From an uncultured Alistipes sp. (GTDB lineage: Bacteria > Bacteroidota > Bacteroidia > Bacteroidales > Rikenellaceae), in contig CALLRW010000017.1 in assembly GCA_938014215.1 (NCBI GenBank), positions 1 to 64,000 of the forward strand: DNA of 64,000 nt, given 5' to 3'. The translations under genes and the position numbers were made by a program. Under the pieces are notes generated by a model. It saw nothing but the letters and a program-made list of their open reading frames with translations. It was not told the origin of the DNA and ran no database searches. Shown here in pieces: positions 18,122 through 27,735 of this stretch. Every line of letters begins with the position of its first letter. Positions within the stretch are counted from its first letter, which is position 1.

Positions 18122-18274
18122 CGTGACCTTTTTTGTTTACCAATTTTAGGTCACCAGAAGTCGTAAATTGACTGTCTTCTGTCGCAATTTACCACCGTTT
18201 TATACCCCTTATTTTTAACTATTTACAATAACTTTACAACCTAAAGAATGAGGTGATGAAAAACACATTTAAAG
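18122..18274 (+). repeat. Direct repeat, copy 2: recombinase upstream region
   Basis: The same arrangement as 261-413: cgtgacc at 18122, caattttaggtcac at 18141, and ttacaacctaaagaatgagg immediately before the ATG at 18256, exactly 134 nt from cgtgacc. The two copies lie about 17.9 kb apart in the same orientation. Confidence 0.8.
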
Positions 18275-18565
18275 CAGTATCTGCAGAAGGTGAAGATAGA
18301 TCCGACCAACAAAACCTACTGGCGTTACGAGCTGACCAAGCGCCGGCTCGAAGAGTTTATCAAATACAAGTATTCCGTGTCGGACATGCCGCTGAAGGAT
18401 ATCAACGTCCTGTTCGTCGAGAATTTCCTGCTCTTCAACGAAAATGTCCACGGCTGCAACCACAACACGGCCATGAAATTCGTCCAGCGGCTCCGCACCG
18501 TGGTCAATTTCGCCAGGAATAACGGCACTCTCCTATATCGACGTCTGCGAGCTGCAGCCCGATGA
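18256..18565 (+). pseudogene. Tyrosine recombinase, second copy, internally deleted
   Basis: This is a broken copy of the gene at 395-1636. The first codons (MKNTFK) are joined to the segment beginning YLQKVK; compared with copy 1 about 335 bases are missing (414 to 748), which shifts the frame. The next stretch (NKTYWRYELTKRRLEEFIKY onward to VVNFA) is almost identical to copy 1. A second deletion of about 161 bases (996 to 1156 of copy 1) joins gaata to acggcactctcc. After ctgcagcccga the match ends, so the whole catalytic domain is lost. It cannot make an active recombinase. Confidence 0.9.
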
Positions 18566-18736
18566 CAGGCCTCCCAGGCACAAAAGCCCGGGGAAACAAA
18601 ACGCCTCGGATTCATGCAATCAAGAGACTTAAGTTCTCGTTTGAAACAGCCCGGGATCTAAAACCGATTTACGGAATTCGTTCCATCCAGATAGCGTCAA
18701 AATGGGCAAAAAATGCAGAATCAGACCGAATTTCAC

Positions 18737-18744
18737 TACATTTG
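18737..18744 (+). promoter_or_regulatory. Putative -7 promoter element of the GH106-like gene
   Basis: TACATTTG fits TAnnTTTG and lies 24 bp before the ATG at 18769. A matching -33 TTTG at the usual distance is not clear. Confidence 0.45.
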
Positions 18745-18768
18745 TTATGTCTTAATGATCCTCTCCGT

Positions 18769-21700
18769 ATGAAAAGACTCCTGCTTCTGTTGGGTATGAT
18801 CCTGCTGACGATCCCCCTCTTCTCCCGCTCCGCACAACCGGTCGGACGCCCCAGCCGCGATCCGGAACTGGATGTCCTGCCCGGATTTCGGAATCCCCCG
18901 GCCGGATACGGCGAAGTCCCGTTCTACTGGTGGATGGGCGACACGCTCACACGCGACCATCTCCGCCATCATCTCGACCTGCTGCAGGACCACGGAATAA
19001 GCAGTCTGCAAGTCAATTACGTCCACAGCGACAAGGGCGGAAAACTCTGGGGGCTGACCTACAGGTCCCGGCCCGCGATCTTCACGGATGCGTGGTGGGA
19101 GCTCTTCGGATGGTTTATGCACGAAGCCCGCAAGCGCGGCATGACCGTCAGTCTGAGCGACTACACGCTGGGGGTCGGACAGCAACAGTATGTCGACGAG
19201 ATCCTCTCCGACCACCCCGATATGATCGGCAAGGAGCTCCACCTGGCAAAACACTACGTCAAGAGCAGTCTCCGGCTGAAGATTCCCGGCGAGGCACTCG
19301 CGGTTCAGGCCTTCCGGTATGACCGGGACTCGCTGCCGATCGTCTCTTCGCGGATCGACCTCACGCCGCTGTGCCCGGACGGCGAGCTGTCGTGGGAGGC
19401 TCCGCAGGGCGAGTGGCTCGTCCTGGCCGTCTACGCCTCGCCCCGGGATCCGTCGTTTGACCCGATGCACCCACAGTCGGGCAAACGATATGTCGAGTAC
19501 TTCTTCCAGCGCTTCGAGGAGCACTTCCCCCAGGAGGCGAAGGAGGGGCTGAACTTCTTCTTCTCCGACGAGCTTAACTTCCAGCTGGGCAACCTGATCT
19601 GGAACGTCACCTTCCGCCAGGAGTTCATCCGCCGCAAGGGCTACGATATCGTTCCCTTCCTGCCGGCTCTCTTCGTCGAGATGGGCGACCGCACGACGAA
19701 ATACCGTCTCGACTACAACGACGTGATGGTCTCGCTGTGCGAGGAGCGCTTTTTCGAACCCGTATACCGCTGGCACGAAGAGCGCGGACTGATCTACGGC
19801 TGCGATCACGGCGGACGCGGTCTCAACGTGACCGAATTCGGCGACTACTTCCGCACGCAGCGCTGGAATCAGGGCCCGGGGTGCGATCAGCCCCGGCTGG
19901 GGCGCGATGTCATCAAGAACAAGGTGGCCTCCTCGATCGCGCACCTCTACAACCGGCCGCGGGTCTGGCTCGAAGGATTCTACGGCAGCGGATGGGGCAC
20001 CTCGTCGGGCGACCTGACCGATGCCATCTTCGCCAATTTCGCCCAGGGCCAGAATCTGCTGAGCCTCCACGGCCTCTACTACTCCACGCCCGGAGGCTGG
20101 TGGGAATGGGCCCTGCCCTGCAACCACTTTCGCATGCCCTACTGGGCCGAAATGAAACGGCTGCTCGCTTGCACCCAACGGTTGAGCTATCTCCTCTCGC
20201 AGGGGTATCACCGCGCCGATGTCGCCGTGCTCTATCCCGTCGAACCGGTCGCCGCCGGCTTCGGAAAGGGCTCCGTCGACTGCGCATTCGAACTGGGACG
20301 CCAACTCTACGCTACGGGCATCGACTTCGACTTCATGGACTACGAGTCGCTGGCCCGCGCCGACATCGAACAGGGACGGCTGCAGGTCAGCGGAGAGTCG
20401 TTCCGGGTGCTGATCGTCCCGGCCATGGAGGCCATGCGTTCGACCTCCTTCGAAAAGGCGGTGGCGTTTCAGCAGGCGGGAGGTATCGTCATCTGGGTCG
20501 ACCGCCTTCCCGAGGCGACCGAACGGGGCCGCAACGACGAGCAGATGCGGCGTCTGACGGCCGCTCTGCGAACCATCCCGCAACAGCGCGTGGTCGAGAC
20601 GGTATCGCATGCCGTGACGCGGGATTTCGCCATCGTGCAGGGGGCTGTCGACCACCCGTACGTCCTTCATCGCAAGGCCGGCTGGCGGGATCTCTATGCC
20701 GTCTACAACGTCGGCCGCAGGGCAATCTGCTATTTCCGCTGCCGGGGCGGGGCGGAGCTGTGGGACCCTGGACGGGAGCGGTGAAAACGCTGCCCGTCCT
20801 TCGAACCGATGCCGAGGGTTCGTATATCCGCATGCCGCTGGAAAAGACCGAAATGCAACTGATCGTCTTCGACCCGAAGAAACCATCCGCATTCGAGACC
20901 CCGGGGCAGGCGGTGGAGGATGCTCTCGTAGAGCGACCGATAGCGGGGGCGTGGGAGACCGAACTGATTCCCGTGCTGGACAATCGCTGGGGGGGGGATT
21001 TTCACTGGCCGGCGACCCCGACCCGCATCGGAGCCGAAATCCGCCGCATGGAGTATGCCGTCCGGGTGGCCGACGACTGGAAAAGCTCGCGGTCGCCAAG
21101 CCCCGACTGGACCCCTCAAAGTCTCGGATTCGGCGACTACATGGTGCAGCTCGAGGCGCTGGCCCAACCCGTCGACGAGTCCGATCTACTGCTCCACCCC
21201 GAACGCCTGCCGTGGAAACCCTATGCATTCTCGTGGCGCTGGGGGGTGGAGAACGATTACGGCCATCAGGGCTATCACGGTCTGAAGGCGGAGATGTATG
21301 CCGAGTTCATCCGGCTGGGGCGCCTGAAGGAGGAGCCGACCCAACTCAGTCGGGTGGAGGATCCGCGCGGGAAGCACTACTATCTGCTGACGGATGTCAT
21401 CGCACCGCGCAACGACCGTTACGAGGTGCTGTGCGGCAGCCGCCGTCCGACCGAGGTCTGGATCAACGGGCAACGGGTACAGCTGCCCGAAACGGGGAAT
21501 TCCATCCCGCTCAGGGCCGGACGCAACCGCGTGATTCTGCACTATGATGGAGCCGTCACGACCTACGTCCTGTTCCGCGATCCGGAACGCGCGGGCCAGT
21601 TCGTCGAGGAGACGCTGGCCGAGAGGCCGCTCTCCATGCCCTGGAACGGCGATCTTTCCCTGCTGCCGTATTGCGCTCCGACCCACTCGCCCAGACAATA

Positions 21701-22310
21701 TTACCGCTTTGTCTCGGCTCCGGGGGTCGAGGGCCTCTCGTTTTCGGCCTACACTCCCCGGGTGAAGGTCTGGTTCGATGGCAAACAGGCCCGTGTCGAA
21801 CGGGGTGCCGTCCGTGACGACGGCCTGACGGCCTTCGAGGTCCGGATGAAGGGCCGGCGGACAAAGGCTCCCGTACTGGTAACCATGGAGTTGGAGAGCA
21901 ATCGTCCGGGCGGCACCGTCTTCCCGGAACCGATTCGGCAGCAGTGCGGACCGGGCGAAATGGAGCCAGGAGACTGGAGCCGTCAACTCGGCCTACGGTG
22001 TTATTCGGGCGGAATGTGGTATAGAAAACAGATCCGACTCGATGCCGAGGAGTGTGCCCGGGCCGAGGTTATCGACCTGCGACGGGTCGTATCGACGGCC
22101 GAACTCTTCGTCAACGGCACCTCGGCCGGCGTACGGATGGCTGCTCCCTGGCGGTTCGACGTGGCGGGATTGCTGCACCCGGGGGAGAACCGGCTCGAAA
22201 TCCGGGTCTACAACACGGCGGCCCCCCACTACGTTTCGATACCGACGCTCTATCGCGGGGAGACAACCTCCGGACTGCTCGAAGAGCCCGTTCTGCTGTT
22301 GCGTCCGTGA
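18769..22310 (+). pseudogene. GH106-like glycoside hydrolase with a one-base frameshift (about 1180 aa if repaired)
   Basis: A large exported glycosidase resembling family GH106 (alpha-L-rhamnosidases acting on plant or microbial rhamnosides). The ATG at 18769 gives a signal peptide (MKRLLLLLGMILLTIPLFS). Early family-like blocks are YGEVPFYWWMGDTLTRDHL, GISSLQVNY and WWELFGWFMHEARKRGM; in the middle are FFSDELNF, GCDHGG and WLEGFYGSGWGTSSGD. At 20766-20768 (gaccctgg) the frame breaks: with one more C, ELWDP joins WTGAVKTLPVL and the second frame runs to 22310. The C-terminal part has beta-sandwich segments (VFVNGT-like ELFVNGTSAG, LLHPGENRLEIRVYN). Either the gene is recently inactivated or the base was lost in sequencing. 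No catalytic residue is assigned here. Confidence 0.8.
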
Positions 22311-22415
22311 TCTCCATGCCAGAGTGCTGATCGCCAGGCGGGCGCAGCGTGACGGGAATGGATCGCAAAGCGGACCAGCGGACCAGTCACTGCGACAGGA
22401 CCGCCTCGGAGGCCC

Positions 22416-22895
22416 TCAGGTACCGGCTACTCCGGAAGAAAGTCCTCGGGCTGAAGGTCGAAGGTCCAAAAATAAATAAGTATAGCCCTCCGGATGATGG
22501 AAGTGCCAGGAGGACTCCTTGTAGAACCGATCCCCCGAAGCCTCGGACTCGATGAGCGGCCAGGACTTCAGCAATTTGCCCGCTTCGGACGAAACCTCCA
22601 CGTGAAGATAGTTGTTTTCATGGTAGCTATCGTTATTATAAAGCATATCAAATCTAAAATCGCACCTTATATCTACACCATAGAAAAACAACTCTACGGA
22701 ATCACCTTGGTCCAACAACATATTGATAGGTTCTGTTCCGTCATTTGAAGAACATCGAACACATACTGGTTCCGATGTCACGTTTTTAATATACCAATAG
22801 CAATCATTATAAGGTTGCGTCGTCCTGAAGATTTCAAGAAGATTGCACGATGCCAGACCCATGGCGACAAGTGCGAGCGAAAACCATCTGTTCAT
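22416..22895 (-). CDS. Lipoprotein of unknown function (159 aa)
   Basis: The start at 22895 gives MNRWFSLALVAMGLASC, a lipoprotein signal with LASC as lipobox. The mature part is predicted as beta-rich: YWYIKNVTSEPVCV, DQGDSVELFFYGV, then SGDRFYKESSWHFHHPEGYTYLF. I do not recognise the family. A clearly homologous C-terminal fragment, on the same strand, lies at 26185-26325. The gene converges on the GH106-like gene and lies 91 bp from the TPR regulator on the same strand. The coding part changes composition: the N-terminal two thirds are AT-rich and the C-terminus GC-rich. Confidence 0.65.
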   Translation of the reverse strand: MNRWFSLALVAMGLASCNLLEIFRTTQPYNDCYWYIKNVTSEPVCVRCSSNDGTEPINMLLDQGDSVELFFYGVDIRCDFRFDMLYNNDSYHENNYLHVEVSSEAGKLLKSWPLIESEASGDRFYKESSWHFHHPEGYTYLFLDLRPSARGLSSGVAGT

Positions 22896-22986
22896 ACGGG
22901 GCAGGATTAGATTCAATAGTTCAGGAATTCGAAAAGCAGGCAACCGCCGAGACCCGTCAGAAAACCAACCCGACAGGCCGATCCGG

Positions 22987-24654
22987 TCAGGACATGTGCG
23001 CGAGGAACAGCTCCCGATCCGGCACCTCCGACTTCGCGATCCTGGTCTTGAGCCGCGACTTGCGCGTATAGATGTTCGAGACCGAATCCCTGACGATCAC
23101 ACTGATGATCTGCGCCGAAAACCCGGCATAAATATAACACAGCAGATCGATATCCGCCGGCTTGAACTGCGGGATCTGCTCGCGCAATTTCACCAGAATG
23201 TCCTCGTTAAGCGCATTGACCGTGCGCTCGAGTTCACGTCGGGTTGCAGTGTCACGGGAAAGATTGTCGAAAAATTGTTTGACCTGACGATATATCGATT
23301 CCTGCTGTGCTTTGGTTGTTGGCTTCTCGTAAAAGATTCTCCCAAATCGGTCAAGACGCTCCATCTGGGCGGAAATCGACTCCCTGAGGCGGTTCTCGAC
23401 GTGTTGCGCCGAGGCCAAGCGTGCGGCAATCCGTTGCTTCGAGTCGCGGAGTTGATCCAGCGCCGCCAGGTAACGCTCGAGTTGCGCCTGTTTGCGCCTC
23501 ATCCGCTGCCGGTAGAGATGGATCAGAAAGGCTGCGGCAACCACAACCAGCACGCCGATCAGCAGCTCCACCCCACTGCGGACCTTCAGCCGGTAGGCCG
23601 CAAAGGCACTCTGCTCGCGATAGAATTTTCCCTCGGCCACGGCGGCCGACTGGGCAACCGCCTCGCGCGAAATCGAATCGCTCAACGCCATGTATCTATC
23701 GACCCATTCGGCCGCCTCCGCCTCGTTCCCGGCCGCCATCTCCAACCGGAAAGCGTGGTAGGCCGCCATCGCTTCGTCGCGCGGATCCGCATGGAAAGCC
23801 GCGGCGCGTTCGAGGTAATACCGGGCCCGGTCGATCTGCCCCTGACGGTAGGAGGATTCGCATAAAAGCAGATACTCGAGATGGGTCAGATTGTCCGGAG
23901 CGAGCTGCTCCATGCGACGAATCGCCCGCCCGGCCCGCTCGAAGTCATCCCGGCGAAGATAGATCGATGCCAGATTCCCCAGGCAGGCCGATGCCGTATC
24001 CACGTCATCGAGAGCCAATGCGACATCGAGAGCCTCCGCATAAAGGCGCTCAGCCTGTTCGTTATCGCCCAGACTCGACCAGGCGTTCGCCATATTCAGC
24101 AGAGCACCGTTGCGATTCTGCACCCGGCCCAATTCGTCCCAGAGGGCGTATGCCTCACGATAGCTGTCGAGCATCCGTCGGAAGTTCATCTGTGCCGAAT
24201 GGATCTCCCCGAGCCGGCAGCAGACCAGTGCCGCAAGGTATCCGTAATCCGTCCTTTCGGCCCTCTCCCGGGCCGTAAGATAACAGGGAATCGCCTGCGC
24301 AAACTCCCCGGCATTCTGGTACACGCGGCCGCGGTAGTAGTCGATCACGGCTCGCAGCGAGTCGGAGCAGGGGCGGGTCGCGTAATAACGGTCGGCCGTC
24401 GCAATCAGGGTGTCCCGATCGACATCCACGTAGTTCTTGTCGAGGGCCGCCGAATAGACCAGTGCATACCCGGCCCGCGTTCGGCGCCGTGAGATCCGTC
24501 CGGGATCAATCGATTCGATCAACCGCAGGGCACTGTCGGGACGGCTGCGCAACAGCCCGGCCGCTTCGGCGACAACCGCTTCGATACGGCGGTTCTCCCC
24601 GCCGCCACAGCCCGCCAGCAGCAAGACGATTCCGATGAAAATAAGACGATGCAT
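22987..24654 (-). CDS. Membrane-anchored TPR protein with C-terminal HTH-like region (555 aa)
   Basis: A probable regulatory protein of a type common in Bacteroidota. The ATG at 24654 starts a lipoprotein-like signal (IVLLLAGC). Six or more tetratricopeptide repeats follow (about 30-360), for example GRVYQNAGEFAQAIPCY, MANAWSSLGDNEQAERLY and NLASIYLRRDDFERAGR. A transmembrane helix (LLIGVLVVVAAAFLIHLY, about 376-393) is followed by a coiled coil. The C-terminus (FKPADIDLLCYIYAGFSAQ, then VRDSVSNIYTRKSRLKTRI) looks like the LuxR/DNA-binding-like end seen in these proteins. It would sense outside the inner membrane and act on DNA inside; its target genes are unknown. Confidence 0.8.
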   Translation of the reverse strand: MHRLIFIGIVLLLAGCGGGENRRIEAVVAEAAGLLRSRPDSALRLIESIDPGRISRRRTRAGYALVYSAALDKNYVDVDRDTLIATADRYYATRPCSDSLRAVIDYYRGRVYQNAGEFAQAIPCYLTARERAERTDYGYLAALVCCRLGEIHSAQMNFRRMLDSYREAYALWDELGRVQNRNGALLNMANAWSSLGDNEQAERLYAEALDVALALDDVDTASACLGNLASIYLRRDDFERAGRAIRRMEQLAPDNLTHLEYLLLCESSYRQGQIDRARYYLERAAAFHADPRDEAMAAYHAFRLEMAAGNEAEAAEWVDRYMALSDSISREAVAQSAAVAEGKFYREQSAFAAYRLKVRSGVELLIGVLVVVAAAFLIHLYRQRMRRKQAQLERYLAALDQLRDSKQRIAARLASAQHVENRLRESISAQMERLDRFGRIFYEKPTTKAQQESIYRQVKQFFDNLSRDTATRRELERTVNALNEDILVKLREQIPQFKPADIDLLCYIYAGFSAQIISVIVRDSVSNIYTRKSRLKTRIAKSEVPDRELFLAHMS

Positions 24655-24967
24655 GGTATGCAAATCCGCTTTCACGAATATACGAAAAAAATTCATAACG
24701 ATCGATTCCCGGAAGGTGGAGTGTATGAAACAACCTTCCGGAAAGCCCCGAGCGCCACGCCACGTTGAGCGTGAAGGTGTGGCGTCGGCCCCGCGCAGAC
24801 GGATCTGCGTCAGCGTCGAACGGCGCGAGCCGCAGACCGGGGAGCGTCACCTGCGGTTCAGGAGTAAGCCCGTTGGAATCATAATCGACGTCCATACAGG
24901 CCGTGAGAAATGGCAGACACCCCAGAAATAAATACGCGGGGGTGGACAATCGACATAATCGGATCAT
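24506..24967 (-). CDS. Short lipoprotein, probably truncated (up to 153 aa)
   Basis: The frame begins MIRLCRLSTPAYLFLGCLPF followed by LTAC, a convincing lipoprotein signal, then DVDYDSNGLTPEPQVTLPG and HTFTLNVAWRSG, which looks like the start of a small beta-rich lipoprotein. From about residue 80 on, the frame enters what must be the promoter and first 50 codons of the TPR gene in another frame, and the sequence no longer looks like protein. It overlaps that gene by 149 bp. The best reading is a gene cut off after its N-terminal third. I cannot name the family. Confidence 0.4.
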   Translation of the reverse strand: MIRLCRLSTPAYLFLGCLPFLTACMDVDYDSNGLTPEPQVTLPGLRLAPFDADADPSARGRRHTFTLNVAWRSGLSGRLFHTLHLPGIDRYEFFSYIRESGFAYHASSYFHRNRLAAGGLWRRGEPPYRSGCRRSGRAVAQPSRQCPAVDRID

Positions 24968-25020
24968 CGGACCAGCATCCGTTGCATGGGAGCAATTTGA
25001 GGAGCAATCGGTGCAAATGA

Positions 25021-25473
25021 CTATTTGATTTTAATCACCAGCTTGTCTTCCTTGCGATACTCCGGCTTGCAAACATCCCTATAACCGTAATCCAGGCGTA
25101 AAACAATCCTCTTCCCGGACGCGCTGCTGCGAATGACAACCCGAAAAGGGATCTTCGTCTCATCCCGGCTATGGAATGCCAATTCAGACCCCTCCAATTT
25201 GAAATCCGTAGCTGGAACAGCCGTTGTCTCCTCTTCAACAAGAATCCGTACCGTCTGTTTCGGATACACCTCTGCCGCAAACGGACTCCGGCATACCAAC
25301 AGGTTCAAGTGCGCGGGAGCCTTCTCCGTCAGGCTGGTGGTTGCCGAGACATAACCCGGACCCGGCTCCCCGGAGAGAAAATACATCATATCGCCATAAA
25401 CGGTAATATAAGCCTCATCTTTACACGATGTAGCAAACAACATCAAGGCTAATGCGCAGAATAGTTTTTTCAT
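25021..25473 (-). CDS. Lipoprotein with DUF1735/DUF4843-like domain (150 aa)
   Basis: The ATG at 25473 gives MKKLFCALALMLFATSC, a lipoprotein signal. The mature protein has the order of beta-strand motifs seen in the BT_3987-type N-terminal domain of Bacteroidota surface proteins: AHLNLLVCRSPFA, TVRILVEEETTAVPATDFKL, ELAFHSRDETKIPFRVVI and KRIVLRLDYGYRD. Those domains normally stand at the front of glycan-binding lipoproteins, but here the domain is the whole protein. Ligand binding at the cell surface is inferred only from this likeness. It is separated from the neighbouring small lipoprotein by 140 bp. Confidence 0.6.
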   Translation of the reverse strand: MKKLFCALALMLFATSCKDEAYITVYGDMMYFLSGEPGPGYVSATTSLTEKAPAHLNLLVCRSPFAAEVYPKQTVRILVEEETTAVPATDFKLEGSELAFHSRDETKIPFRVVIRSSASGKRIVLRLDYGYRDVCKPEYRKEDKLVIKIK

Positions 25474-25613
25474 ACTACAAAATGTATAAGGATATCGGGA
25501 CGAATGTCCTATGCACAAATTAGGAATTGTTCCACTCATGCAGATAATGGCAGCGTCGCCAAAGGCATGCAACAATTGATACCTGTCAAGGCCTATCATC
25601 AAGCATCATATCT

Positions 25614-25847
25614 TCACGATACGAAATGATTCTCGAAAGCCTCCAAATAGGCTTCAGAAGCCGATGATTTCATGGTTTGGATGCAACTTTCGGCTCTTGG
25701 AAAAAGCCTTGCCCCATCAATGCATCTGATACGCTCATTTTGGAATAACTCTGAATTCGGAGAGGTATCGGACTCATTGGTCATTTCACCCGTACAGGAA
25801 CATACGAAAAGCAATCCAGTGAACAAAACAAGGGTAAAAGGCTTCAT
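25614..25847 (-). CDS. Small lipoprotein (77 aa)
   Basis: The start at 25847 gives MKPFTLVLFTGLLFVCSC, a lipoprotein signal with CSC as the anchor. The mature part is about 60 residues, polar, with three further Cys-free segments and an acidic helix near the end (ASEAYLEAFENHF). I do not recognise it. It is AT-rich like the surrounding DNA and may form an operon with the lipoprotein downstream on the same strand. Confidence 0.5.
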   Translation of the reverse strand: MKPFTLVLFTGLLFVCSCTGEMTNESDTSPNSELFQNERIRCIDGARLFPRAESCIQTMKSSASEAYLEAFENHFVS

Positions 25848-26184
25848 AAATTTTTTTGGTTGGATAGATATGGACAAAATTACAGACTCTTCAGCCAAAC
25901 AGAATAAAAAAAGACCACTTTAAATCTTACAATATGAATACGTAAAGCGCTGATTTTCAATATATTATACGACAACACATCCATACAATTCTTTCACACC
26001 AGATCAGGAAGCGTAACTTGCTACAAATCAATGATATACATAAAGTACTGATTATCAACACGTAAGGCAATAATAACTACATCACACTCTTACAGTTCGC
26101 ATGGACTTGGACGGTACTGCCCAATAATAGCATGGCTCTCGACCGAAATAAACATATTGTAAACTTATTGGGTTGGCATTGATA
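25848..26184. other. AT-rich intergenic region, no gene seen
   Basis: No open frame with support on either strand. It separates the small lipoprotein from the remnant at 26185. Confidence 0.5.
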
Positions 26185-26325
26185 TCAATTAACCGACGTA
26201 TCGTCTTTCGGATGATAGAAACGCCAGGAGGACTCCTTGTAGAACCGATCCCCCGAAGCCTCGGACTCGACGAGCGGCCAGGTCTTCAACAACTCACCCT
26301 TATCGGACCAGACAAACAGTCTTTT
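26185..26325 (-). pseudogene. C-terminal fragment of a 22416-type lipoprotein
   Basis: The reverse strand reads KGELLKTWPLVESEASGD, then RFYKESSWRFYHPKDD, and a stop at 26185. This matches the C-terminus of the lipoprotein at 22416 (GKLLKSWPLIESEASGD and RFYKESSWHFHHPEG), with a 60-base stretch that is almost identical at DNA level. The frame upstream has no start codon and hits a stop soon after. The fragment therefore marks a partial duplication or a recombination event over about 3.8 kb. Confidence 0.75.
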
Positions 26326-27009
26326 GCGTTTGGAGGAGATTCAAAGATTGAAGCATAACTCACTTATTTTGAAGCAATGAATACTTGCATTGCGACTACT
26401 GTGAGAATTTTGCAGCTCTTTCGGTTGTTATTTTTATGTATATCGGCTGTTTATAGATTTCAAGTGATAGATTTTACAGACGTAGATTTTGCTACCGGAA
26501 GCAACTGAATGTCTAACTTTGTCTTTGCCTAACGCACCTTATTTACAAGGAGATTGTTATGATCGTTGAAAATGTACTATTAACCAAAATTTAGTTTTTT
26601 TGAGACGAACGTTCCTTCTTTGTTGTTACGGGGCTTCTGCTCAGTTGCCAGAAAGATTCCGGTGGTTCGCCGTCTGTGATGGAATGACTGCACTGGGGCT
26701 ACAGCGCTTGTGAGACATCTCGTTGGGAGATTAGAGATGGAAATATCGTGCAAGTTATAACGGCCCGAAAAAGACTGGAAATTGGAATCTGCATAGTTCT
26801 GCCAACAAGTCGATTTGTTATGCAACCATACATAACATATGGGCTATACGAATGGACTGAAAAGGCCGACCAAGAGGCATGCAGATAAAACGAAAATGTA
26901 TCTATCATTCGGCAACACATATGCGGAGCTGTCAAATGCGACAATCAGTGGCGCACTTGTGCAATTTAAACAGAATAAGTATATTCCAAGCGTTTATTAC
27001 TTTTCAACT
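26326..27009. other. Intergenic region with only short frames
   Basis: A 43-codon frame at 26377-26508 has a hydrophobic centre (LFRLLFLCISAV) and might encode a small peptide. At 26547-26600 a good ribosome site (aaggag) precedes an ATG followed by only 11 codons, perhaps a beheaded gene. The reverse frames at 26580 and 26699 show nothing recognisable. Confidence 0.35.
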
Positions 27010-27621
27010 ATGAAAAAGTTATTCTTTGTATTTGCTCTGCTATTGCCCTGCTCCATGCCGGGTAATGCTCAAACCCGCCAACTCGAGGTTACAGAGCGTC
27101 AGGTGGGTCGATTCGAGGGTGAAATCGGCGGCGGCATCTCTTTCGGAGCCGCCCGGCTCAATTTCGACAACAATAAACTCGGCGCAACTTTTTACGCTGA
27201 AGCACGATATAATATGCAGCGTGTTCCGCTGGATGTCGGCGTGCAGGTCGGAGGGACGATTTTCCACCGGGAGTCGATCAATGCCGGACAACTGAAATTC
27301 AGGACCTGGAATGTGACGGCTGTGACGGATTACAATCTTCGGCGTTACGGGAAAATTTCATTCTTCGCGGGTATCGGCCTGGGGTATGCCTTTTTGGATA
27401 ATTCGGCGCCGATCACCTTGGATGACTCACAGCCCAACTGGGGCGGATTCTCGACGGGAAACAAGACGGGATCTCTTTGTCTCATGCCGCGTATTGGCGT
27501 AGAGTTGCTCCACCACCTTCGTGTGACTCTCGATTACAAGTTACAAGAGAAAGCGAATCGCCATTTCGGGCTCTCGCTCGGCGTGGTTTTCGGTGGGGGG
27601 CGTAGAGTATCACAAAGATAA
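27010..27621 (+). CDS. Outer-membrane beta-barrel protein (203 aa)
   Basis: The ATG at 27010 starts a signal peptide (MKKLFFVFALLLPCSMPGNAQ). The mature protein shows alternating beta strands rich in Gly and aromatic residues: FEGEIGGGISFGAARL, ATFYAEARYNM, LDVGVQVGGTIF, ISFFAGIGLGYAF and HFGLSLGVVFGGG. This is the pattern of a small eight-stranded outer-membrane barrel of the OmpX/PF13505 type. The role is unknown; such proteins are mostly structural or adhesive. The frame is open 57 codons upstream of the chosen start, but that part has no signal character. It stands alone between AT-rich DNA and a convergent lipoprotein gene. Confidence 0.7.
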   Translation: MKKLFFVFALLLPCSMPGNAQTRQLEVTERQVGRFEGEIGGGISFGAARLNFDNNKLGATFYAEARYNMQRVPLDVGVQVGGTIFHRESINAGQLKFRTWNVTAVTDYNLRRYGKISFFAGIGLGYAFLDNSAPITLDDSQPNWGGFSTGNKTGSLCLMPRIGVELLHHLRVTLDYKLQEKANRHFGLSLGVVFGGGRRVSQR

Positions 27622-27735
27622 CTCTTCGAAAGATGTCGGGAAATACCGGCCTCTTTCCCTGTCAATCAGACAGGCTAGCGGTGGCATTTCTTTGCCGCCG
27701 TTTTTCCTGTCCTTCATTCAGAAATGGGCTTGGCT

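Noticed and set aside
18745..21228. 827-codon open frame on the reverse strand opposite the GH106-like gene
   Set aside because: It is a mirror of a high-GC coding region; content is Arg/Pro/Asp-rich without domains, and the forward frame has a signal peptide and family motifs.
26377..26508. 43-codon frame with hydrophobic centre
   Set aside because: No ribosome-binding site, no homology that I recognise, in decayed DNA.
26580..26944. Two overlapping reverse frames of 81 codons
   Set aside because: No recognisable content and no start signals; they overlap each other and the region before the barrel gene.
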